Shown: positions 1-10,302 of the stretch, in pieces
How positions within the stretch are numbered: position 1 is the stretch's first letter
Layout of the letters: every line of letters starts with the position of its first letter
Assembly: GCF_000330505.1 (NCBI RefSeq)
Contig: NW_004443692.1
Span: 871,408-935,407 of the forward strand
Direction: 5' to 3'
From: Entamoeba invadens IP1
Taxonomy: Eukaryota; Evosea; Mastigamoebida; Endamoebidae
DNA: 64,000 nucleotides
The notes under the pieces: generated by a model
Seen by the model: the letters and a program-made list of their open reading frames with translations, nothing else
Told to the model about the DNA's origin: nothing
Database searches by the model: none
Translations under genes and position numbers: made by a program

Positions 1-108
1 CGTCTAGTAAAAAAAATAGAAAGAAAATAAATAAATGAGATATCATAAAAATCTGATGATACTTTCTAAAAATGACATGCAACTCAAAAATAAAGAACTC
101 GACCACAC
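1..108. other. window edge, no feature seen
   Basis: AT-rich leader before the first gene. I see no feature that can be supported here. Confidence 0.5.
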
Positions 109-1114
109 ATGTCGACCACAGACTTCAATTTACTACAAAAGATTAAACAAACGTGCGGGAAAGGAGAGAAGCGCGTCGCGAAGCAACGCGTTCGCAATGA
201 CACCGGAGCACCAGCTCTGACTACTCCCGACAAAACAAGTGCAGCAATGGCAAATTTGTTAAAAACACTGCCAGACTATAGCGTTGCAACTCGGAAGACG
301 ATCGACTCCGGAAATTTTGAGACGTTTCCGATTGCAGGTGACTTACCAAGACTTTTGAAACACATGACACTCTTCGAAGTGCAGGACGACAAATACTTTT
401 GTATCTTTCCAAAGAAGGAATTGGTTGAATCGTATATTACATCTTCGTTGGCTTCCACTGAAGGAAAAGCAGTCACTGCCGGAGACTGCCTGAAAATCAT
501 GCAATCGGTCACATCTGTTTTTGAGGCTGAAAAACTTGATAAATTAACTAGCGAGTGGAACGGCGTGATGGACAACTCTGCAGACCTGTCGATTCAAAAA
601 ACGTTTTTAATGCAAATTCTGAAAAAAGTGTATGTCGAAGACTCTGATGGCGAAAGCTCGACTATCATGTTTTTAAAAGCAATTAACCAAAAGATTATTG
701 GTCCGTCCACCATGAGAATTAAATGTCAGTGCCAGTGCTCTGGTGGTGTTGTGATTAAAGACGCACGTTTGTTACTATTCGTTTGAGATTCATTTGAGAG
801 AAGAAGAGTCGAGCGTTTAACCAATAGAACCGATGCTTTGGGAAGTTGCTGTTATTATTACAGAAGACAAAACTATTATTTCACATTATAGAAGGCAAGA
901 AACGAGCTCGAAAAATCCCAATGAATATTTCAGATTTTTGTGGGAATTGAGAATGACGTTCAGTAGAGATTTGACACAACTCGAAGGACTTGTCATGGGT
1001 GTGACGGAAATTGAATTCAATCCAGAGACAACTGACTCGGTCAGAGACAAAATTAGTAACGCATTGGAGTCACTAAAGCTGCCGGACTGCTTTGTGGGAG
1101 ACATTGATGAGTGA
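109..1114 (+). CDS. two-exon hypothetical protein (314 aa)
   Basis: I do not recognise this protein. It looks like two separate open frames, 109-786 and 833-1114, but they join cleanly. A consensus donor, GTTTGTTA, starts at 767 and an acceptor ending AATAG lies at 827. Removing this 61 nt intron puts both exons in one frame and gives 314 residues. The join reads IKDA-QP-MLWEVAVII across the junction. The first exon is mixed helical and polar. A Cys-Gln repeat, KCQCQC, lies just before the splice. The second exon contains a hydrophobic strand (EVAVIITED) and an acidic C terminus. There is no signal peptide or membrane segment. The ATG at 109 is the first in this frame; a later Met at 247 is a possible alternative start. 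The splice is seen in the sequence; the function is unknown. Confidence 0.8.
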
Positions 1115-1557
1115 ATATAATATGTTCTTTTTATCCATTTGTTGATGCGTTTAGTTGTTGTTTTTGTGTTCCTTTTGTTGTTGAAAATATTTTATTTGTG
1201 TGGATGTGTTTTAAAACGATTTAAAATATCCACTTGATAAAAGCTTGTTTGTTTGTAAACCATCCGAGCAACTCACTTTATTATGCATGTCGGTGTTTAA
1301 ACCTGAGCAAGGTTATTAATAATCATCAATTCTTTTCACGGATGTTATACACTCAAGACGGCATTAAAAGACTCTGTATTAATATAATTATTATTATATA
1401 ATTCATATTTTACTTGTATTTATAACATATAAAAAGGTACAAATGGAATTTCATTACACATGTAAAACTAATGACTAAATTGATATGAAAATCGATAATA
1501 AAAATACTACAAATACATCAAAAATTGCACAAGTCTAAAGAATAATAAAAACATATT
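1115..1557. other. intergenic, convergent
   Basis: AT-rich spacer between the 3' ends of two convergent genes. I see no open frame, RNA gene or repeat in it. Confidence 0.6.
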
Positions 1558-1869
1558 TTACTCGAAGTCCTCTCCAAAGGCGAAGAATTCATTTTCATTT
1601 ACAAAGTTTGATGCGCTAGACGAGACTTGTTTGTCATATGGCTCGTCAAATATTTCACTTCTGTCGTCAAACACGGGAGCACTCAGAACGAGTGAGACTG
1701 GGTCGGTTTGTCTTGGGGGGATGATGACTTGATGAATGTCCCATTCGAAGTCGGTCTTTTCTTCTTCCATTTTATTTGAGTCTTCGAAGTAATAATCAGA
1801 GTCACTGGTATTCAGGTCGTCTGCAAAGTCAATGAAATGATTAGCAATAGGTTTGATCAAAGTGGTCAT
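1558..1869 (-). CDS. small acidic hypothetical protein (103 aa)
   Basis: Short acidic protein rich in Asp, Glu, Ser and Phe. It has no membrane segment or recognisable domain and is probably largely disordered. I consider it real for two reasons. The base composition of the frame is coding-like against an AT-rich background. The upstream side carries Entamoeba-like core promoter elements: GTATAAAAGTG about 25 bases further out, and ATTCA at 1876-1880, six bases before the ATG. It ends with an aromatic/acidic tail (EFFAFGEDFE). The function is unknown. Confidence 0.6.
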   Translation of the reverse strand: MTTLIKPIANHFIDFADDLNTSDSDYYFEDSNKMEEEKTDFEWDIHQVIIPPRQTDPVSLVLSAPVFDDRSEIFDEPYDKQVSSSASNFVNENEFFAFGEDFE

Positions 1870-2612
1870 GTGAACTGAATTGTTAATTTGGAGTACACTT
1901 TTATACAGAGTTTCGTTCTATTTTCAGCCGTCTTCTTTCATTCGTCTGTTTGTAATATAGTTGTCAATATAGTAAATGATACTATTTATGGATCTTCATC
2001 TCTATTGATATTTTTACGAATCTTGGGGTTTATTATTGCATTCAAAATGCCCGTTTTGTTGGGGATGGAGCACTCTATTCTCAACAAATATATGACGAAA
2101 CTTCCATTACATTTGTAGGGTTTTTTCAAGTCTGATTCGAGTTCCATTTGTAATTGTAGTTAGTAATTAAATTTACTATTTTTTAATTATAATAAGTACT
2201 TTTTTTTCGCAAAAAAATAGCTCGGTTCTATTTTGGTTTTCATGTAAAAACAAACAGCAAAAATACCCGAAAATTACTGTCAATTTTCTCTTTTTGAATT
2301 ATCTTCATTTGATACTTGTGGTTGCCAAAAAAAAGAAATGAACCTTTTGTTGAACCATTGATTTTTATTGGTTTCTTAATAATAAACAATAAATCATAAT
2401 ATACATTAATTATTCGAATGTTTATCTAATTAAACAACTATATAAAAACCATTACACATCTGTCAACTTTTTCGAGTATTTCATATTAAAATGAATTTAA
2501 TAATTCTGTTATTATTTATAATTAATAACAATTATTTATTATTTATCCATTAAAATTGTTATATAAATTAAACTATATATAATAATATAATTATTAGAAC
2601 AATCAAAGTAAA
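1870..2612. other. intergenic, AT-rich
   Basis: Holds the promoter of the small acidic gene at its left end. The rest is A/T runs. A 76-codon plus-strand frame at 1888-2118 overlaps that promoter and has no coding character. Nothing else is supported. Confidence 0.5.
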
Positions 2613-4028
2613 TTACACAAGAACACACCCTTCAATCTGTAGAAGACCATCAGGGATATTTTGTTCGACTAAATGCTCTTTGTTTAGTTTAAACCTTGGG
2701 TAGTACTCGTCCATGAGTTGTGGGAGGATTATGACCGACTTCAATTTAAGATTTTCGATGTTTAAGAAGTGTGGGATGTTTGAGCAAAATATATCCACTT
2801 TGAGCCTTTCGAGGAGTAATGGAAGGACGACTTCCCTGTAGATTCCGCTTTTGAAGTTGACGGAAGTAATAAAGAGGTACGGCTCGAGATCCAAATAACT
2901 CAAATCGAATGAATTCAAAGTCAAACTTTGTAACCTGAATTGTTCCAAAGATGGGAAAGTCTTTGAAATTGCATTTGGAGCAAATGTGAATTCTTTCAGT
3001 GAAGGTATATGAACAATTTTTGGCGCAGTCAAAGCGGTCAAATGTGTCAACTGTTTCGCGTTCAAAACAGTGAGTGGACTTCCAAATGAGAGTGAGTTGA
3101 GTGTGACAGGGAACGTTGCTCCAATTTCTTGAGTTGATTCAACTATCTTCAGTTGTGTGAGTGTGGTCAACTCGGAAAAGTTCACTTCAGTCAGATTACT
3201 TGGTAATTTAAATAACACTAGCTTTTGGATATAATATTTCTCACAAAATGGTTGAAGAAGTGGAGAAGTTATTATCTTATAGTATACACTCCGCTCTTTG
3301 TTTTCAATATACAACAATTTCTTTTCAGAAAGTTTTAAAACTTCTTCGTCTAAGTCCTTTCCTGTGTACATCACCGAGACATTGAAAGAGTGAAGAATTG
3401 AAAATTTCTCCTCAGATAGAAATGGAGTCTTCAAAATGACATCACAGTGGACTTTAGATACATTTTGGTCGCGAAAGAGAATGAGAAATTCAGTGATTTT
3501 TTCAAGCACAATTTTCTTTGAATTGTCGGGAATACCTTCGCCGCCAAGAACGTTTGTTGGCTTGATGTAAACAACAAGTTTCTTAATACAAAAACACTTT
3601 GCGGCGTCTTCAAAATACTTTTTTGTTGTGTCGAAGCTTGTGTCGAAATGGTGAGGCGCAAAAACGAAATTGATAACACTCGCGTCGATTGGAACAATGT
3701 TTTTGGTGCTAAATGAAAGCGACGGCATCACTTCTCGAACCTTGTTGAGATTCACTTTGGCGGACGCAGTGCAACACACCAAGTTAAACTTGTCCGACTC
3801 TTCTGGTGTCAACTCGTCATGGAAACAGACCGTTTGGATCTTTGAGAACACACGAAGCTCTCGAAGGAGTAAAAGCCTTGTATTAGTAGTTGGGTATAAC
3901 GGGTTCTTTCGCAGGGCCAAAGCAGATTCGCGACATCTATGACACACAAAAGTAAGTTTTGCTGCGTCTGTGACACTTGATAAATAGAAAAAGATGTTAG
4001 CAACAAATGGCACTTCCAGTTGAGCCAT
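2613..4028 (-). CDS. leucine-rich-repeat protein with F-box-like N terminus (471 aa)
   Basis: Member of the large Entamoeba family of cytosolic LRR proteins. The first 50 residues (starting MAQLEVPFVANIFFYLSS) form an F-box-like helical head, matching the starts of the genes at 16563 and 35546. The C-terminal half has irregular LRRs, for example LTTLTQLKIVESTQEIG and the later LEQFRLQSLTLNSFDL. An in-frame ATG exists 20 codons upstream at 4088. I chose the ATG at 4028 because the family head begins there and the extra 20 residues look unrelated. No signal peptide is present. The role is probably protein-protein interaction; a substrate-adaptor role is inference from the F-box-like head only. 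Confidence 0.8.
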   Translation of the reverse strand: MAQLEVPFVANIFFYLSSVTDAAKLTFVCHRCRESALALRKNPLYPTTNTRLLLLRELRVFSKIQTVCFHDELTPEESDKFNLVCCTASAKVNLNKVREVMPSLSFSTKNIVPIDASVINFVFAPHHFDTSFDTTKKYFEDAAKCFCIKKLVVYIKPTNVLGGEGIPDNSKKIVLEKITEFLILFRDQNVSKVHCDVILKTPFLSEEKFSILHSFNVSVMYTGKDLDEEVLKLSEKKLLYIENKERSVYYKIITSPLLQPFCEKYYIQKLVLFKLPSNLTEVNFSELTTLTQLKIVESTQEIGATFPVTLNSLSFGSPLTVLNAKQLTHLTALTAPKIVHIPSLKEFTFAPNAISKTFPSLEQFRLQSLTLNSFDLSYLDLEPYLFITSVNFKSGIYREVVLPLLLERLKVDIFCSNIPHFLNIENLKLKSVIILPQLMDEYYPRFKLNKEHLVEQNIPDGLLQIEGCVLV

Positions 4029-4088
4029 TACAGTCTTATAGTTTTCTGATCTACAAAAAATGGAAAAAGTGGAATATCCAAGTATCAT

Positions 4089-4752
4089 ATTTATTAATAA
4101 AAATTAATTACGTTTTATGGTACAATAAAAACGTTCATTAAAACTCAAAAACAAAAGAAGATACTTAACTTGCGTCAAAAAAAGTTAATTAATTTTATTA
4201 TTAATATTAATGGTAATAATTTAAATTATAATGTTTAATATAATTAACTATACCAAACACAAGAGATGAAACAATTGTTGGAGTTTTTGTACACAAAAAA
4301 TCATGCTATTCTGGGTTTGCTGTTTGTTTTTCTATTTTAGATCTTTTTAAAAAGCAATACAACACATTACAAAATATCCAAAATTATCCATTTCCCTTTT
4401 TGCACATCAATAATTGCTGATATTGAAATGAGATTATTCAAATCACAAAAGAGACGATTTCCAAAAGCAAATAATGCAACATTTTACTACAAAACAAATG
4501 AAAAAGTTGTCCTTATTTATCCAATTATGAGATGGGCTTTTAAATGTGTAAATATACTGGCATGGGTTCTGATTTATGCTTCACAAATCGCACAAAAAAA
4601 GGAAATCGTATCAAACTCAACGGCAAAATGGAATAGCCTGATAAATGATAACAATACCAGCAAATAGTGCGACTCTCATAAATAACAATTGATATAACCA
4701 GGTATAAAAACTATGTGAATTAAAAAGATATCACTATGTTTAGTGGACTATG
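4089..4752. other. intergenic, tail-to-head spacer
   Basis: Very AT-rich. A 79-codon plus-strand frame at 4428-4667 contains one possible hydrophobic segment, but it has no family resemblance, no promoter motif and low-complexity composition. I do not call it a gene. Confidence 0.5.
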
Positions 4753-5451
4753 TTAAATTGAAATTCCTCTTTTCTTTTTGCCAGCTTTGCGTTCTTGAAT
4801 TTGAACGTCCCAATCTGTTTCTACAAAGTTGATTGGGTCTTTCAGAATTTTATCCACAGTTGGGTCGTCGAGATTAATTTTCCCGACTTTGTCGGGGTTC
4901 TGCGTCAAAGAAATGAAATATTTGTTGAGTGCGATTCCTCGCTTCATCATTTCTTCTTGTCCGAAGATGCACTTCCCCTCGAAAAATACGTTTCTGATCT
5001 TTTCCAACTGAATCGACCCGCCTGTGTTTCGCGCAAGTTTCGAGTCGAAAAAGTACCCAAATTCCAGCGCCAAATCAAGTAAGAAATTCGACAAGAATAT
5101 GAACCTGTTTTTGTCGTATCTTCTTTTCACCCGGTCGGCAGGAACACCACTACACGTTTCTATCGTTGAACGCTGTTTACAGACACTCTCGACCAACTCG
5201 GCTATTTCAATTGTTTCGCCTTTGACGGTGAAGTTCTGGACTTTCACAAATTGGAATGTGACTTTGGACTTCTTGACCGGCCTTTCGAGAACAAAAGTCC
5301 CAAACCGAGAGAGTAAACCTAACAAAAGACACTGCTGGATCGACTCAAAGTTCTTCATATCACGTTTCGACTGGACACACTCTGAGAGAGTCTTCCCCGT
5401 AACTGGTGCGCAATAAGCGACTGTGGACTGCCTCAAACATAACGCGGACAT
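4753..5451 (-). CDS. hypothetical protein (232 aa)
   Basis: I do not recognise this protein. It is soluble, with no signal peptide or membrane segment. It is basic at both ends and finishes with a Lys/Arg cluster (ERKAGKKKRGISI) that could act as a nuclear signal or a nucleic-acid contact; that is inference only. The middle is rich in alternating hydrophobic and charged residues. The frame extends one codon upstream of the first ATG, so I start at 5451. GC content is clearly higher than in its flanks, which supports coding. The 2.4 kb upstream contains no other complete gene. Confidence 0.7.
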   Translation of the reverse strand: MSALCLRQSTVAYCAPVTGKTLSECVQSKRDMKNFESIQQCLLLGLLSRFGTFVLERPVKKSKVTFQFVKVQNFTVKGETIEIAELVESVCKQRSTIETCSGVPADRVKRRYDKNRFIFLSNFLLDLALEFGYFFDSKLARNTGGSIQLEKIRNVFFEGKCIFGQEEMMKRGIALNKYFISLTQNPDKVGKINLDDPTVDKILKDPINFVETDWDVQIQERKAGKKKRGISI

Positions 5452-7815
5452 CAAATTTGAATTTTGAAGATCGATAGGGCTTATCTGTGGATTTTACAAT
5501 TTAAAAATTCTCGAGCGAGCGTTTCTATTTTTATGAAAAAGATTTCCCAATTCACCCGCAAAATCAGCAATGTTACTTTTAACCAGAAATCGAGCTTGAA
5601 CGTTTTTTCAGCTTTCCAATCTTGTTTTTCCGATAAAAATTGAGTTCGTTCCTATTTTAGTGGAGCTTAAAAATACTTCGATTGTGTTTTTACCCCTTCC
5701 AATAATTTTTATTTTGAACGTATAAAACGGAGATATCATGCATTATATCGGGTAGTTATTGCTAATCCCAACAAAAAATACTTTGTTGCGGCATTTTTCA
5801 ATAAATCTGACATTTGTTGCCAATTCCTGATCTTTTTCAACCTAAATTATTAAGTGCCTTTGTATTCAAAAAAATTAATATTTATAATACTTTTTATCAT
5901 AAATTATAGATTAAATACTGCGGGAAGGCAGGAAATTAGTATCTATACAAACAACAAATGTAAACACAGTAAAAAACGAAATGCGTTTGGGTGAATGTTA
6001 TTGGGAAGCTTCGAATTCCTCGAAATACTCCACCTAGTCGTTCGATGAGCCAATAATGGTATTGCAAAAGCCCGTTCCTCAGCCGGAATTCCATGGCATA
6101 TTGACTCGATTATTTAAGATGAGATGAAGCAACTACTTTAAAATGAAGTCGGCAAAAGCAATGCAGCAAGTTTTTAAATATGCACAATGTTTAAAAACCA
6201 CAATTTGGCAAAAATGATAACATTTGAATTAAATATTGAAATATTTACAAAAAATTACGCATAAGATACGTAATATGCAGACTTGCAAATGAAGCGTCCC
6301 AAAAAAGAGTGTAACAAATAATGTTGCATGACCGCCTGAATTGCCCACAAATATGAACACAAAATTGAGTTAATGAATTAAAAAAAATGGCAATTTCTAT
6401 GGTATTATAAATAGCATGAACTTACAGAACTCAAAATGTTTTTTGAATTCATGTGTTATTTTTGCTTGAAAAATTTTGTTTCTTTTAACTGCCAAAATTT
6501 AGGTAAATATCCCGCATTTTGGTGTGATATGAATGGGACATATTATTACTCTTTTCAAATAGTATAAAAATAGATCGAAATAATTGATTTTTTTATTGCA
6601 ATTTTTTCGTGTTGTTTCCCATTGTATAAGTATATTTAATGCAGATATAGTGTTGATTTTTATTATTTTTATTATCGAAAAAATCATGTTTCTATTTCAA
6701 TTTTAAGCTATTTCAATTCAAAATTCACATTATTTCGCCAAAATATTTTTTGAGTATGTTGCGAAATGAATTACTCAAAGGTGCATCCGAATTTGTTACC
6801 ACAACGATTAAAAATAAGAGGTGGTCGCATTTGAATCAAAAAATTAATAAATAATTGAGAAAAACACAAAAAACAATATCAGATACACTTTTGAGAAATG
6901 GGTTTTCTGACCAGCTTTTATTTTTTGATTGTTAGTCATTTATTTTTTAAATTGTTGAAATGATAATGGTTTTTTGTTACATTATTCAAACGACTCAATT
7001 ATTTTTATCCAAAACCAATTTAACGAACACAACAATCCCTTAGACTACCCATTCGATAAAAAATGAATTTAACTAATCTAAATGTTTGTTATTTTGTTTT
7101 AATCATTTATTTTGTACTTACTGGGGTGCGTTATGTCATTTTAATTTATGTATTTGTACAAACACAATCTTTGACTATCTTTATTATATTTAGTTCAACA
7201 ATATAAATTTTATATCCTATTAAGCCACATAACCCATTTTTAACAATCAAGACTTCAAATATATTTAAATGAACGAAACTCTTGTTATATAAAACAGAAA
7301 TTCATTGTTTTTTACAAGTAAATTACCTGTTAGATTTATTGTATTATCATAATAAGACATTTGATTACATGACATCACATTATAAACAATTTTTATTCAT
7401 TCCATTTTATTTTATTCTTAATTTTAAAACTAAAAGAATTCAATTGTGATTCACCAAGCTTTTTATGGGCTGGTTCGCATGACTCAGAGTAGTTGTCTAC
7501 GTCAACCATCTCTTCGCCCCCTTCCGGGTTTTCATGTTCTGAGTAGTCTTGTGAATTTCCCGGTTTAAAAGATTCTCTCTTCTTAATTTTGAAACATATT
7601 TATTATAAAAAATTGGAAAATGGCAAATTTTATTAAAAAATAGTTGTTATTTATTTTATTATAACAAACAATTAAAATATTTAGTTTATTATTTAATTCA
7701 AATGTAAATTAATTTTTAGAAAAAAAAAAATAAAATATTAAATTTTTATAGTATTTTTTATTTAGTTGTTATAACTATTTTATTATAAAAATGAATCTAA
7801 ACGAAACTCAATAAC
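5452..7815. other. 2.4 kb intergenic desert with coding-like relics
   Basis: The longest gene-free stretch in the window. Most of it is A/T-rich. Two islands have higher GC and coding-like composition: about 5960-6118 on the plus strand, open except for one TAG, and 7393-7602 on the minus strand, 68 codons without an in-frame start at its head. Neither can be built into a complete gene. They look like eroded fragments. Confidence 0.5.
7393..7602 (-). pseudogene. possible gene fragment, 68 open codons
   Basis: Read on the minus strand, this island is open from a TAA at its upstream end to a TGAA-type stop region near 7393. It encodes a polar acidic stretch (for example EHENPEGGEEMVDVDNYSE) followed by a Lys/Asn-rich end. 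GC content is clearly above the surroundings. There is no ATG at the start of the frame, only an internal one, and no upstream exon could be found. It may be the last exon of a decayed gene. The parent family is not recognised. Confidence 0.3.
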
Positions 7816-9120
7816 ATGTGTTTGATAATTTTATTGCTTGTAAATGTTCTATTTTCCAAGAATTTAACACCATTGAGCAATTGCCAAAAAGCGCGTATAT
7901 CACATTTCAGTGGTTGGGAAAATGGTGGGGCGTGTCAATTTGGTCCAGTGAATACAACTATTGTTGCAGGCTATATGTTTGGTGCATCGCCAAATGAAGC
8001 GTTCTTTATGAACACGCAACAATGTGGAATTTGCTATGATGTAGTAGGACCGTCTGGCAGTATGCGAGTGTTAGTGACCAATTTCTGCCCAATTAAAGAC
8101 GCACCCTGTCGGGGCGATATGATTCACTTTGATTTGAATGACAATGGGTACGCAAATATAGCCGACTATGACTTGGGGAGTAATAACGTTTCGATTAAAA
8201 TGGTGCCATGTGACCACAATAGTAACATTCAAGTTAATATCATAGATGGGAGTAATGCCTATTACATAGGATTTGTAATACTGAAACACATCATTGGGAT
8301 CAACGGAGTTCAAATAAGTCAAGACAATTATACTTGGATCAAGCTCGCTCGAAACAGTAATAATAGATGGATATACGACCCAGACAAACCACTTATTATT
8401 CCATATTATCTGCAAGTCACTGCAATTTCTGGTGAATCAGTCAACATCAAAATGACATCTACAACTGCATTTGACACAATCACTTCAGACGTTCAGTTCA
8501 AAGTCCCAGACGACTTGTTCTTCGAAATGGAAACGTTGAAAATTGCACAAAAGCCAGTGAATATGGAGGAGTGCTGCGAATTACCAGATGACTGGACTGA
8601 CGTGTATGAGGACAGCCAGAAAGGTGTCTGGATAGGGATGAGTATCAGATCAACCACTGATTTTGGAAGTGTGGAGAGTCCTTATAAAGGAACTAAATGT
8701 ATAAAACAGGAAATGGGTGATTATGCTGGACTGCATTTTTATACGAATACCCCACCAAAGAGTGGAATGTATACTGGGTTCTATGTCTATGTCAAAGTAA
8801 CAGAAGAGTGCAATTCGTGTTTGTTGTTCAAAGCTAAAAATCCACAAAACAATGGAATAAAGAAGAGTGTAGTTGTAGGTGAGTGGACTAAAATAGAAGT
8901 CACATTTGATGAGATTGGCGCTGACATTACCAATTTTTTAGGGTTTACTATCACAAACGAACAGAAAGACGTCAGAACAGTATATTTCGACGAAATACAT
9001 TTAATTAAAAGTATTGACCCGCCTTCAACAAGAAAATGCACCGAAGAGTTTCGACCACAAAATGGGGTGTTAAACACACCATTGTTATTGCTCTCTTCAT
9101 TCATTTTTATAATAATTTAA
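7816..9120 (+). CDS. expansin-like surface protein, probably GPI-anchored (434 aa)
   Basis: Residues 1-20 are a hydrophobic signal peptide. Residues about 25-130 form an expansin/RlpA-like double-psi beta-barrel. The marks are a GWENGGACQFG loop, conserved cysteines (CGICYDV, NFCP), a GDMIHFDL motif corresponding to the expansin HFD region, and an A-N-I-A-DY segment after it. Residues about 140-235 resemble the second expansin domain (beta-sandwich). A further jelly-roll-like domain covers about 260-410. The last 18 residues are hydrophobic with no charged tail, as in a GPI-attachment signal. Expansins loosen polysaccharide networks without hydrolysis. In Entamoeba a role on cyst-wall chitin or on ingested cell walls is plausible but inferred. 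Confidence 0.85.
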   Translation: MCLIILLLVNVLFSKNLTPLSNCQKARISHFSGWENGGACQFGPVNTTIVAGYMFGASPNEAFFMNTQQCGICYDVVGPSGSMRVLVTNFCPIKDAPCRGDMIHFDLNDNGYANIADYDLGSNNVSIKMVPCDHNSNIQVNIIDGSNAYYIGFVILKHIIGINGVQISQDNYTWIKLARNSNNRWIYDPDKPLIIPYYLQVTAISGESVNIKMTSTTAFDTITSDVQFKVPDDLFFEMETLKIAQKPVNMEECCELPDDWTDVYEDSQKGVWIGMSIRSTTDFGSVESPYKGTKCIKQEMGDYAGLHFYTNTPPKSGMYTGFYVYVKVTEECNSCLLFKAKNPQNNGIKKSVVVGEWTKIEVTFDEIGADITNFLGFTITNEQKDVRTVYFDEIHLIKSIDPPSTRKCTEEFRPQNGVLNTPLLLLSSFIFIII

Positions 9121-9233
9121 CTATTCAATGATACAAATTTGATGTGTTTTTGAAATTAAAACTTGTTATTTACGTGGCGATGTTATCACAATTAACTTGT
9201 TAAATAATAACAACAAAAAATAAATTATAACAA

Positions 9234-10302
9234 TCAATCAACATCCGCATCATCCGGTCGTAGTCTAACAAAATCACATCTTAAGTTCTCGTCGACATTC
9301 ATCATAGCACCACAATTATTAAAACTGTTACAATAATTTGGTGCACTAAAGAGGGTGAGGACTTTGTTGTCAAAACAGAACGAAAAGCCCTCATCTACCA
9401 TTTGGTGTGCTCGACATAACAACTCAATGCCATTCTTCTTCATAAACTCCTCGACAACATCTCTTCCAAATGTGTATGACGTACCTCTTGCATTGTCACA
9501 CCATCCCATATGTTCATCAGATACATCAGACCACACAACGTCGCACAAAAGTCCTTCTCCCGGTATATTTGTTGGTCTTACTATTTGCATCAAACACGAT
9601 AAGTCGGTCATCGATTTTGAAAGCCCCCCATGTAAACACAAAATCTTTCCTTCGATTAATGCAGACACGGGAAGATATCGAAACGCTTCACAAAAACACC
9701 GCCACACTCTCACATCAAATCGTCGTTTACCTATTTGTCATTTCCCTTGTACACAATTTCAAGTATTGTTCTGATTTTAGTGATACCACGAATTTATAAT
9801 ATTAATAGTGTGATAAATTATTAATATTATACTCTCCCACACAACAAGTGTTCCAAAATAGAATAACTCGCTATAATAAGAACAAACATTCGTCATAAAA
9901 TCCATATAGGTGATTCACATTTTCCGATTCATGATTTCCCCTTAAGAGAAAAAACCTGTCAGGGTATAATACTTTTAACGCAAATACCAACAAAACAACA
10001 TCCACAGACCTCGGTCCTCTGTCAACGTAATCCCCTAAAAACAAAAATTTGTCTGTCTGTATATCAGTTTGGTCGAGAAATTTGAGCAAATCAGTAAATT
10101 GTCCGTGAAGGTCACCGATCACATGGAGTGGCGCGTTGATAAAGAGGAGTGAGGTTTCGTGTGAAAATATGGGAATGGCCATTTTACACAAAATTGTCAA
10201 TTCGGTAGCTGTCACAAATTCGTGAACAGGAGCAAGAGTTCTTTCTTTAAAACACTTTTTGATAATCTCCTCGAGCCTCGCTCTTGTCAACTCCTCCTCC
10301 AT
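9234..10302 (-). CDS. Ser/Thr protein phosphatase, PP1 type, two exons (303 aa)
   Basis: Metal-dependent PPP-family phosphatase catalytic subunit. Exon 1 is 10302-9888 and exon 2 is 9730-9234. The 157 nt intron (9731-9887) opens with GTTTGTTC and ends AAATAG. Splicing restores the family sequence YGFYDECKRRFDVRVW. All signature motifs are present: GDLHGQ, GDYVDRG, RGNHE, HGGLS, CRAHQ and SAPNYC. The segments RPTNIPGEGLLCDVVWSD and SAPNYCNSFNNCGAMMNVDE match PP1 better than PP2A. The length is typical of the catalytic core with a short tail. The N terminus (EEELTRARLEEIIKK) is divergent. It acts on phosphoserine/threonine, with targets set by unknown regulatory subunits. It shares a divergent promoter region with the gene at 11156. 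Confidence 0.93.

Noticed and set aside
1888..2118. 76-codon plus-strand frame with hydrophobic peptide
   Set aside because: It overlaps the promoter of the small acidic minus-strand gene, has AT-driven Phe/Ile/Leu composition and no family resemblance.
4428..4667. 79-codon plus-strand frame with one possible membrane segment
   Set aside because: Low-complexity Lys/Asn composition, no promoter motif, no family; chance frame in AT-rich DNA.
8071..8415. Minus-strand frames inside the expansin-like gene
   Set aside because: Shadows of the coding strand, without independent evidence.
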